From assembly GCA_026008535.1 (NCBI GenBank), contig BRKX01000013.1, forward strand, positions 58,539,726 to 58,603,725: a stretch of DNA of 64,000 nt, read 5' to 3'. The first letter of the stretch is position 1; every line of letters begins with the position of its first letter. The stretch comes from Perilla frutescens. Taxonomy: Eukaryota; Streptophyta; Magnoliopsida; Lamiales; Lamiaceae. Below, in pieces: positions 23,882 through 35,460 of the stretch. Made by a program: the position numbers and the translations under genes. The notes under the pieces were generated by a model. It had not been told where the DNA came from, searched no databases, and saw only the letters and a list, made by a program, of their open reading frames with translations.

Positions 23882-26800
23882 TTGGCCAGATTTGGCCCCG
23901 TTTTGTGGCAGCCGTCAGTAAAACGGCTATAACTCTCTCCAGAAGTAAGCTTTACCTGTGATTCTTGTTGCATTGGAATCCTAACTCAAATATCTACACT
24001 AACAAAAGTCGAACTGGTAGAAACCCTATTTGACTCGGCCTCTAGGTGATTATCAAGTTGATTTCCAAAACCGTCACCTCTTATGTAGGGATCGGGGTGA
24101 ACGTCGGGTTTTTTCATTGAGTCTAGCATTTTTGAACACTAGAGTCCATTATGAATCAATCCATATGATCATATATGCCTAATCCGTCCACTTTTGAAAA
24201 AATCAAATTTTTGAGCCCGCCCAAAGGGGTACCCCTTTGGCCGGTGGCCAGATTTGGCACGGTTTTCTGGCAGCCGTCAGTAAAACGGCTATAACTCTCT
24301 CCAGAAGTAAGCTTTACCCGTGATTCTTGTTGCGTTGGAATCCTAACTCAAATATCTACACTAAAAAAAGTCGAACTGGTAGAAACCCTATTTGAGTCGG
24401 CCTCTAGGTGATTATCAAGTTGATTTCCAAAACCGTCACCTCTTATGTAGGGATCGGGGTGAACGTCGGGTTTTTTCATTGAGTCTAGCATTTTTCAACA
24501 CTAGAGTCCATTATGCATCAATCCATATGATCATATATGCCTAATCCGTCCACTTTTGAAAAAATCAAATTTTTGAGCCCGCCTAAAGGGGTACCCCTTT
24601 GGCCGGTGGCCAGATTTGGCCCCGTTTTGTGGCAGCCGTCAGTAAAACGGCTATAACTCTCTCCAGAAGTAAGCTTTACCTGTGATTCTTGTTGCATTGG
24701 AATCCTAACTCAAATATCTACACTAAAAAAAGTCGAACTGGTAGAAACCCTATTTGAGTCGGCCTCTAGGTGATTATCAAGTTGATTTCCAAAACCGTCA
24801 CCTCTTATGTAGGGATCGGGGTGAACGTCGGGTTTTTTCATTGAGTCTAGCATTTTTGAACACTAGAGTCCATTATGAATCAATCTATATGATCATATAT
24901 GCCTAATCCGTCCACTTTTGAAAAAATCAAATTTTTGAGCCCGCCCAAAGGGGTACCCCTTTGGCCGGTGGCCAGATTTGGCCCGGTTTTCTGGCAGCCG
25001 TCAGTAAAACGGCTATAACTCTCTCCAGAAGTAAGCTTTAGCCGTGATTCTTGTTGCGTTGGAATCCTAACTCAAATATCTACACTAACAAAAGTCGAAC
25101 TGGTAGAAACCCAATTTGAGTCGGCCTCTAGGTGATTATCAAGTTGATTTCCAAAACCGTCACCTCTTATGTAGGGATCGGGGTGAACGTCGGGTTTTTT
25201 CATTGAGTCAAGCATTTTTCAACACTAGAGTCCATTATGCATCAATCCATATGATCATATATGCCTAATCCGTCCACTTTTGAAAAAATCAAATTTTTGA
25301 GCCCGCCCAAAGGGGTACCCCTTTGGCCGGTGGCCAGATTTGCCCCGGTTTTCTGGCAGCCGTCAGTAAAACGGCTATAACTCTCTCCAGAAGTAAGTTT
25401 TACCCGTGATTCTTGTTGCGTTGGAATCCTAACTCAAATATCTACACTAACAAAAGTCGAACTGGTAGAAACCCTATTTGAGTCGGCCTCTAGGTGATTA
25501 TCAAGTGGATTTCCAAAACCGTCACCTCTTATGTAGGGATCGGGGTGAAAGTCGGGTTTTTTCATTGAGTCTAGCATTTTTGAACACTAGAGTCCATTAT
25601 GCTTCAATCCATATGATCATATATGCCTAATCCGTCCACTTTTGAAAAAATCAAATTTTTGAGCCCGCCCAAAGGGGTACCCCTTTGGCCGGTGGCCAGA
25701 TTTGGCCCGGTTTTCTGGCAGCCGTCAGTAAAACGGCTATAACTCTCTCCAGAAGTAAGCTTTACCTGTGTTTCTTGTTGCGTTGGAATCCTAACTCAAA
25801 TATCTACACTAACAAAAGTCGAACTGGTAGAAACCCTATTTGAGTCGGCCTCTAGGTGATTATCCAGTTGATTTCCAAAACCGTCACCTCTTATGTAGGG
25901 ACCGGGGTGAACGTCGGGTTTTTTCATTGAGTCTAGCATTTTTGAACACTAGAGTCCATTATGCATCAATCCATATGAGCATATATGCCTAATCCGTCCA
26001 CTTTTGAAAAAATCAAATTTTTGAGCCCGCCCAAAGGGGTACCCCTTTGGCCGGTGGCCAGATTTGGCCCGGTTTTCTGACAGCCGTCAGTAAAACGGCT
26101 ATAACTCTCTCCAGAAGTAAGCTTTACCCGTGATTCTTGTTGCGTTGGAATCCTAACTCAAATGTCTACACTAACAAAAGTCGAACTGGTAGAAACCCTA
26201 TTTGAGTCGGCCTCTAGGTGATTATCAAGTTGATTTCCAAAACCGTCACCTCTTATGTAGGGATCGGGGTGAAAGTCGGGTTTTTTCATTGAGTCTAGCA
26301 GTTTTGAACATTAGAGTCCATTATGAATCAATCCATATGTTCATATATGCCTAATCCGTCCACTTTTGAAAAAATCAAGTTTTTGAGCCCGCCCAAAGGG
26401 GTACCCCTTTGGCCAGTGGCCAGATTTGGCCCCGTTTTGTGGCAGCCGTCAGTAAAACGGCTATAACTCTCTCCAGAAGTAAGCTTTACCTGTGATTCTT
26501 GTTGCATTGGAATCCTAACTCAAATATCTACACTAGCAAAAGTCGAACTGGTAGAAACCCTATTTGAGTCGGCCTCTAGGTGATTATCAAGTTGATTTCC
26601 AAAACCGTCACCTCTTATGTAGGGATCGGGGTGAACGTCGGGTTTTTTCATTGAGTCTAGCATTTTTGAACACTAGAGTCCATTATGCTTCAATCCATAT
26701 GATCATATATGCCTAATCCGTCCACTTTTGAAAAAATCAAATTTTTCAGCCCGCCCAAAGGGGTACCCCTTTGGCCGGTGGCCAGATTTGGCCCGGTTTT

Positions 26801-28586
26801 CTGGCAGCCGTCAGTAAAACGGCTATAACTCTCTCCAGAAGTAAGCTTTACCTGTGTTTCTTGTTGCGTTGGAATCCTAACTCAAATATCTACACTAACA
26901 AAAGTCGAACTGGTAGAAACCCTATTTGAGTCGGCCTCTAGGTGATTATCCAGTTGATTTCCAAAACCGTCACCTCTTATGTAGGGATCGGGGTGAACGT
27001 CGGGTTTTTTCATTGAGTCTAGCATTTTTGAACACTAGAGTCCATTATGCATCAATCCATATGAGCATATATGCCTAATCCGTCCACTTTTGAAAAAATC
27101 AAATTTTTGAGCCCGCCCAAAGGGGTACCCCTTTGGCCGGTGGCCAGATTTGGCCCGGTTTTCTGACAGCCGTCAGTAAAACGGCTATAACTCTCTCCAG
27201 AAGTAAGCTTTACCCGTGATTCTTGTTGCGTTGGAATCCTAACTCAAATGTCTACACTAACAAAAGTCGAACTGGTAGAAACCCTATTTGAGTCGGCCTC
27301 TAGGTGATTATCAAGTTGATTTCCAAAACCGTCACCTCTTATGTAGGGATCGGGGTGAAAGTCGGGTTTTTTCATTGAGTCTAGCAGTTTTGAACATTAG
27401 AGTCCATTATGAATCAATCCATATGTTCATATATGCCTAATCCGTCCACTTTTGAAAAAATCAAGTTTTTGAGCCCGCCCAAAGGGGTACCCCTTTGGCC
27501 AGTGGCCAGATTTGGCCCCGTTTTGTGGCAGCCGTCAGTAAAACGGCTATAACACTCTCCAGAAGTAAGCTTTACCTGTGATTCTTGTTGCATTGGAATC
27601 CTAACTCAAATATCTACACTAGCAAAAGTCGAACTGGTAGAAACCCTATTTGAGTCGGCCTCTAGGTGATTATCAAGTTGATTTCCAAAACCGTCACCTC
27701 TTATGTAGGGATCGGGGTGAACGTCGGGTTTTTTCATTTAGTCTAGCATTTTTGAACACTAGAGTCCATTATGAATCAATCCATATGATCCTATATGCCT
27801 AATCCGTCCACTTTTGAAAAAATCAAATTTTTGAGCCCGCCCAAAGGGGTACCCCTTTGGCCGGTGGCCAGATTTGGCCCGGTTTTCTGGCAGCCGTCAG
27901 TAAAACGGCTATAACTCTCTCCAGAAGTAAGCTTTACCCGTGATTCTTGTTGCGTTGGAATCCTAACTGAAATATCTACACTAACAAAAGTCGAACTGGT
28001 AGAAACCCTATTTGAGTCGGCCTCTAGGTGATTATCAAGTTGATTTCCAAAACCGTCACCTCTTATGTAGGGATCGGGGTGAAAGTCGGGTTTTTTCATT
28101 GAGTCTAGCAGTTTTGAACATTAGAGTCCATTATGAATCAATCCATATGTTCATATATGCCTAATCCGTCCACTTTTGAAAAAATCAAGTTTTTGAGCCC
28201 GCCCAAAGGGGTACCCCTTTGGCCAGTGGCCAGATTTGGCCCCGTTTTCTGGCAGCCGTCAGTAAAACGGCTATAACTCTCTCCAGAAGTAAGCTTTACC
28301 CGTGATTCTTGTTGCGTTGGATTCCTAACTCAAATATCTACACTACTAAAAGTCAAACCTGTAGAAACCCTATTTGAGTCGGCCTCTAGGTGATAATCAA
28401 GTTGATTTCCAAAACCGTCACCTCTTATGTAGGGATCGGGGTGAACGTCGGGTTTTTCATTGAGTCTAGCATTTTTGAACACTAGAGTCCATTATGCATC
28501 AATCCATATGATCATATATGCCTAATCCGTCCACTTTTGAAAAAATCAAATTTTTGAGCCCGCCCAAAGGGGTACCCCTTTGGCCG
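23882..28586. repeat. Large HOR unit c, 13 monomers, 4705 bp
   Basis: Monomers start at 23882, 24244, 24606, 24968, 25330, 25692, 26054, 26416, 26778, 27140, 27502, 27864 and 28226. The class order is G-A-G-N1-P-U-O-G/P-U-O-G-N2-C. It has the same monomer count as unit b but reaches it differently: U-O-G is doubled and there is only one G-N2-C trimer. The total length equals unit b only because b has one extra G and one extra 361 bp monomer. Confidence 0.9.
25692..27863. repeat. U-O-G trimer duplicated (2 x 1086 bp) with a hybrid junction monomer
   Basis: U-O-G is present at 25692-26777 and again at 26778-27863. The first G (26416-26777) begins as an ordinary G preceded by ccagtgg, with ctagcaaaag and gaacgtc, but ends with tgcttc, the mark of P, where ordinary copies of this G end with gaatc and gatcct. 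This is the junction expected from unequal exchange between a G and a P monomer. Confidence 0.8.
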
Positions 28587-31500
28587 GTGGCCAGATTTGG
28601 CCCCGTTTTGTGGCAGCCGTCAGTAAAACGGCTATAACTCTCTCCAGAAGTAAGCTTTACCTGTGATTCTTTTTGCATTGGAATCCTAACTCAAATATCT
28701 ACACTAACAAAAGTCGAACTGGTAGAAACCCTATTTGACTCGGCCTCTAGGTGATTATCAAGTTGATTTCCAAAACCGTCACCTCTTATGTAGGGATCGG
28801 GGTGAACGTCGGGTTTTTTCATTGAGTCTAGCATTTTTGAACACTAGAGTCCATTATGAATCAATCCATATGATCATATATGCCTAATCCGTCCACTTTT
28901 GAAAAAATCAAATTTTTGAGCCCGCCCAAAGGGGTACCCCTTTGGCCGGTGGCCAGATTTGGCACGGTTTTCTGGCAGCCGTCAGTAAAACGGCTATAAC
29001 TCTCTCCAGAAGTAAGCTTTACCCGTGATTCTTGTTGCGTTGGAATCCTAACTCAAATATCTAGACTAAAAAAAGTCGAACTGGTAGAAACCCTATTTGA
29101 GTCGGCCTCTAGGTGATTATCAAGTTGATTTCCAAAACCGTCACCTCTTATGTAGGGATCGGGGTGAACGTCGGGTTTTTTCATTGAGTCTAGCATTTTT
29201 CAACACTAGAGTCCATTATGCATCAATCCATATGATCATATATGCCTAATCCGTCCACTTTTGAAAAAATCAAATTTTTGAGCCCGCCTAAAGGGGTACC
29301 CCTTTGGCCGGTGGCCAGATTTGGCCCCGTTTTGTGGCAGCCGTCAGTAAAACGGCTATAACTCTCTCCAGAAGTAAGCTTTACCTGTGATTCTTGTTGC
29401 ATTGGAATCCTAACTCAAATATCTACACTAAAAAAAGTCGAACTGGTAGAAACCCTATTTGAGTCGGCCTCTAGGTGATTATCAAGTTGATTTCCAAAAC
29501 CGTCACCTCTTATGTAGGGATCGGGGTGAACGTCGGGTTTTTTCATTGAGTCTAGCATTTTTGAACACTAGAGTCCATTATGAATCAATCTATATGATCA
29601 TATATGCCTAATCCGTCCACTTTTGAAAAAATCAAATTTTTGAGCCCGCCCAAAGGGGTACCCCTTTGGCCGGTGGCCAGATTTGACCCGGTTTTCTGGC
29701 AGCCGTCAGTAAAACGGCTATAACTCTCTCCAGAAGTAAGCTTTAGCCGTGATTCTTGTTGCGTTGGAATCCTAACTCAAATATCTACACTAACAAAAGT
29801 CGAACTGGTAGAAACCCTATTTGAGTCGGCCTCTAGGTGATTATCAAGTTGATTTCCAAAACCGTCACCTCTTATGTAGGGATCGGGGTGAACGTCGGGT
29901 TTTTTCATTGAGTCTAGCATTTTTCAACACTAGAGTCCATTATGCATCAATCCATATGATCATATATGCCTAATCCGTCCACTTTTGAAAAAATCAAATT
30001 TTTGAGCCCGCCCAAAGGGGTACCCCTTTGGCCGGTGGCCAGATTTGCCCCGGTTTTCTGGCAGCCGTCAGTAAAACGGCTATAACTCTCTCCAGAAGTA
30101 AGTTTTACCAGTGATTCTTGTTGCGTTGGAATCCTAACTCAAATATCTACACTAACAAAAGTCGAACTGGTAGAAACCCTATTTGAGTCGGCCTCTAGGT
30201 GATTATCAAGTTGATTTCCAAAACCGTCACCTCTTATGTAGGGATCGGGGTGAAAGTCGGGTTTTTTCATTGAGTCTAGCATTTTTGAACACTAGAGTCC
30301 ATTATGCTTCAATCCATATAATCATATATGCCTAATCCGTCCACTTTTGAAAAAATCAAATTTTTGAGCCCGCCCAAAGGGGTACCCCTTTGGCCGGTGG
30401 CCAGATTTGGCCCGGTTTTCTGGCAGCCGTCAGTAAAATGGCTATAACTCTCTCCAGAAGTAAGCTTTACCTGTGTTTCTTGTTGCGTTGGAATCCTAAC
30501 TCAAATATCTACACTAACAAAAGTCGAACTGGTAGAAACCCTATTTGAGTCGGCCTCTAGGTGATTATCCAGTTGATTTCCAAAACCGTCACCTCTTATG
30601 TAGGGATCGGGGTGAACGTCGGGTTTTTTCATTGAGTCTAGCATTTTTGAACACTAGAGTCCATTATGCATCAATCCATATGAGCATATATGCCTAATCC
30701 GTCCACTTTTGAAAAAATCAAATTTTTGAGCCCGCCCAAAGGGGTACCCCTTTGGCCGGTGGCCAGATTTGGCCCGGTTTTCTGACAGCCGTCAGTAAAA
30801 CGGCTATAACTCTCTCCAGAAGTAAGCTTTACCCGTTATTCTTGTTGCGTTGGAATCCTAACTCAAATGTCTACACTAACAAAAGTCGAACTGGTAGAAA
30901 CCCTATTTGAATCGGCCTCTAGGTGATTATCAAGTTGATTTCCAAAACCGTCACCTCTTATGTAGGGATCGGGGTGAAAGTCGGGTTTTTTCATTGAGTC
31001 TAGCAGTTTTGAACATTAGAGTCCATTATGAATCAATCCATATGTTCATATATGCCTAATCCGTCCACTTTTGAAAAAATCAAGTTTTTGAGCCCGCCCA
31101 AAGGGGTACCCCTTTGGCCAGTGGCCAGATTTGGCCCCGTTTTGTGGCAGCCGTCAGTAAAACGGCTATAACTCTCTCCAGAAGTAAGCTTTACCTGTGA
31201 TTCTTGTTGCATTGGAATCCTAACTCAAATATCTACACTAGCAAAAGTCGAACTGGTAGAAACCCTATTTGAGTCGGCCTCTAGGTGATTATCAAGTTGA
31301 TTTCCAAAACCGTCACCTCTTATGTAGGGATCGGGGTGAACGTCGGGTTTTTTCATTGAGTCTAGCATTTTTGAACACTAGAGTCCATTATGAATCAATC
31401 CATATGATCCTATATGCCTAATCCGTCCACTTTTGAAAAAATCAAATTTTTGAGCCCGCCCAAAGGGGTACCCCTTTGGCCGGTGGCCAGATTTGGCCCG

Positions 31501-34500
31501 GTTTTCTGGCAGCCGTCAGTAAAACGGCTATAACTCTCTCCAGAAGTAAGCTTTACCCGTGATTCTTGTTGCGTTGGAATCCTAACTGAAATATCTACAC
31601 TAACAAAAGTCGAACTGGTAGAAACCCTATTTGAGTCGGCCTCTAGGTGATTATCAAGTTGATTTCCAAAACCGTCACCTCTAATGTAGGGATCGGGGTG
31701 AAAGTCGGGTTTTTTCATTGAGTCTAGCAGTTTTGAACATTAGAGTCCATTATGAATCAATCCATATGTTCATATATGCCTAATCCGTCCACTTTTGAAA
31801 AAATCAAGTTTTTGAGCCCGCCCAAAGGGGTACCCCTTTGGCCAGTGGCCAGATTTGGCCCCGTTTTCTGGCAGCCGTCAGTAAAACGGCTATAACTCTC
31901 TCCAGAAGTAAGCTTTACCTGTGATTCTTGTTGCGTTGGATTCCTAACTCAAATATCTACACTACTAAAAGTCAAACCTGTAGAAACCCTATTTGAGTCG
32001 GCCTCTAGGTGATAATCAAGTTGATTTCCAAAACCGTCACCTCTTATGTAGGGATCGGGGTGAACGTCGGGTTTTTCATTGAGTATAGCATTTTTGAACA
32101 CTAGAGTCCATTATGCATCAATCCATATGATCATATATGCCTAATCCGTCCACTTTTGAAAAAATCAAATTTTTGAGCCCGCCCAAAGGGGTACCCCTTT
32201 GGCCGGTGGCCAGATTTGGCCCCGTTTTGTGGCAGCCGTCAGTAAAACGGCTATAACTCTCTCCAGAAGTAAGCTTTACCTGTGATTCTTGTTGCATTGA
32301 AATCCTAACTCAAATATCTACACTAGCAAAAGTCGAACTGGTAGAAACCCTATTTGAGTCGGCCTCTAGGTGATTATCAAGTTGATTTCCAAAACCGTCA
32401 CCTCTTATGTAGGGATCGGGGTGAACGTCGGGTTTTTTCATTGAGTCTAGCATTTTTGAACACTAGAGTCCATTATGAATCAATCCATATGATCCTATAT
32501 GCCTAATCCGTCCACTTTTGAAAAAATCAAATTTTTGAGCCCGCCCAAAGGGGTACCCCTTTGGCCGGTGGCCAGATTTGGCCCGGTTTTCTGGCAGCCG
32601 TCAGTAAAACGGCTATAACTCTCTCCAGAAGTAAGCTTTACCCGTGATTCTTGTTGCGTTGGAATCCTAACTGAAATATCTACACTAACAAAAGTCGAAC
32701 TGGTAGAAACCCTATTTGAGTCGGCCTCTAGGTGATTATCAAGTTGATTTCCAAAACCGTCACCTCTAATGTAGGGATCGGGGTGAAAGTCGGGTTTTTT
32801 CATTGAGTCTAGCAGTTTTGAACATTAGAGTCCATTATGAATCAATCCATATGTTCATATATGCCTAATCCGTCCACTTTTGAAAAAATCAAGTTTTTGA
32901 GCCCGCCCAAAGGGGTACCCCTTTGGCCAGTGGCCAGATTTGGCCCCGTTTTCTGGCAGCCGTCAGTAAAACGGCTATAACTCTCTCCAGAAGTAAGCTT
33001 TACCTGTGATTCTTGTTGCGTTGGATTCCTAACTCAAATATCTACACTACTAAAAGTCAAACCTGTAGAAACCCTATTTGAGTCGGCCTCTAGGTGATAA
33101 TCAAGTTGATTTCCAAAACCGTCACCTCTTATGTAGGGATCGGGGTGAACGTCGGGTTTTTCATTGAGTATAGCATTTTTGAACACTAGAGTCCATTATG
33201 CATCAATCCATATGATCATATATGCCTAATCCGTCCACTTTTGAAAAAATCAAATTTTTGAGCCCGCCCAAAGGGGTACCCCTTTGGCCGGTGGCCAGAT
33301 TTGGCCCCGTTTTGTGGCAGCCGTCAGTAAAACGGCTATAACTCTCTCCAGAAGTAAGCTTTACCTGTGATTCTTGTTGCATTGAAATCCTAACTCAAAT
33401 ATCTACACTAGCAAAAGTCGAACTGGTAGAAACCCTATTTGAGTCGGCCTCTAGGTGATTATCAAGTTGATTTCCAAAACCGTCACCTCTTATGTAGGGA
33501 TCGGGGTGAACGTCGGGTTTTTTCATTGAGTCTAGCATTTTTGAACACTAGAGTCCATTATGAATCAATCCATATGATCCTATATGCCTAATCCGTCCAC
33601 TTTTGAAAAAATCAAATTTTTGAACCCGCCCAAAGGGGTACCCCTTTGTCCGGTGGCCAGATTTGGCCCGGTTTTCTGGCAGCCGTCAGTAAAACGGCTA
33701 TAACTCTCTCCAGAAGTAAGCTTTACCCGTGATTCTTGTTGCGTTGGAATCCTAATTGAAATATCTACACTAACAAAAGTCGAACTGGTAGAAACCCTAT
33801 TTGAGTCGGCCTCTAGGTGATTATCAAGTTGATTTCCAAAACCGTCACCTCTTATGTAGGGATCGGGGTGAAAGTCGGGTTTTTTCATTGAGTCTAGCAG
33901 TTTTGAACATTAGAGTCCATTATGAATCAATCCATATGTTCATATATGCCTAATCCGTCCACTTTTGAAAAAATCAAGTTTTTGAGCCCGCCCAAAGGGG
34001 TACCCCTTTGGCCAGTGGCCAGATTTGGCCCCGTTTTCTGGCAGCCGTCAGTAAAACGGCTATAACTCTCTCCAGAAGTAAGCTTTACCTGTGATTCTTG
34101 TTGCGTTGGATTCCTAACTCAAATATCTACACTACTAAAAGTCAAACCTGTAGAAACCCTATTTGAGTCGGCCTCTAGGTGATAATCAAGTTGATTTCCA
34201 AAACCGTCACCTCTTATGTAGGGATCGGGGTGAACGTCGGGTTTTTCATTGAGTCTAGCATTTTTGAATACTAGAGTCCATTATGCATCAATCCATATGA
34301 TCATATATGCCTAATCCGTCCACTTTTGAAAAAATCAAATTTTTGAGCCCGCCCAAAGGGGTACCCCTTTGGCCGGTGGCCAGATTTGGCCCCGTTTTGT
34401 GGCAGCCGTCAGTAAAACGGCTATAACTCTCTCCAGAAGTAAGCTTTGCCCGTGATTCTTGTTGCGTTGGAATCCTAACTGAAATATCTACACTAACAAA

Positions 34501-35460
34501 AGTCGAACTGGTAGAAACCCTATTTGAGTCGGCCTCTAGGTGATTATCCAGTTGATTTCCAAAACCGTCACCTCTTATGTAGGGATCGGGGTGAACGTCG
34601 GGTTTTTTCATTGAGTCTAGCATTTTTGAACACTAGAGTCCATTATGCATCAATCCATATGATCATATATGCCTAATCCGTCCACTTTTGAAAAAATCAA
34701 ATTTTTGAGCCCGCCCAAAGGGGTACCCCTTTGGCCGGTGGCCAGATTTGGCCCGGTTTTCTGGCAGCCGTCAGTAAAACGGCTATAACTCTCTCCAGAA
34801 GTAAGCTTTACCCGTGATTCTTGTTGCGTTGGAATCCTAACTCAAATGTCTACACTAACAAAAGTCGAACTGGTAGAAACCCTATTTGAGTCGGCCTCTA
34901 GGTGATTATCAAGTTGATTTCCAAAACCGTCACCTCTTTTGTAGGGATCGGGGTGAAAGTCGGGTTTTTTCATTGAGTCTAGCATTTTTGAACATTAGAG
35001 TCCATTATGAATCAATCCATATGTTCATATATGCCTAATCCGTCCACTTTTGAAAAAATCAAGTTTTTGAGCCCGCCCAAAGGGGTACCCCTTTGGCCAG
35101 TGGCCAGATTTGGCCCCGTTTTCTGGCAGCCGTCAGTAAAACGGCTATAACTCTCTCCAGAAGTAAGCTTTACCCGTGATTCTTGTTGCGTTGGATTCCT
35201 AACTCAAATATCTACCCTACTAAAAGTCAAACCTGTAGAAACCCTATTTTAGTCGGCCTCTAGGTGATAATCAAGTTGATTTCCAAAACCGTCACCTCTT
35301 ATGTAGGGATTGGGGTGAACGTCGGGTTTTTCATTGAGTCTAGCATTTTTGAACACTAGAGTCCATTATGCATCAATCCATATGATCATATATGCCTAAT
35401 CCGTCCACTTTTGAAAAAATCAAATTTTTGAGCCCGCCCAAAGGGGTACCCCTTTGGCCG
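28587..35460. repeat. Large HOR unit d, 19 monomers, 6874 bp
   Basis: Monomers start at 28587, 28949, 29311, 29673, 30035, 30397, 30759, 31121, 31483, 31845, 32206, 32568, 32930, 33291, 33653, 34015, 34376, 34738 and 35100. The class order is G-A-G-N1-P-U-O, then G-N2-C three times, then a G/N2 hybrid, an atgtct monomer and the attttagtc C monomer. The length is 19 x 362 minus four C monomers. The last three monomers match the junction at 12665-13749. Confidence 0.9.
31121..34375. repeat. G-N2-C trimer, three tandem copies (1085 bp period)
   Basis: Copies are 31121-32205, 32206-33290 and 33291-34375. The first two share private marks: ctctaatg in N2 (near 31682 and 32767) and gagtatagc in C (near 32087 and 33172). 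The third carries instead ttgaacccg and aattgaaat, the marks of the second trimer of unit b. The block is therefore two sister copies plus one of a different lineage. Confidence 0.88.
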
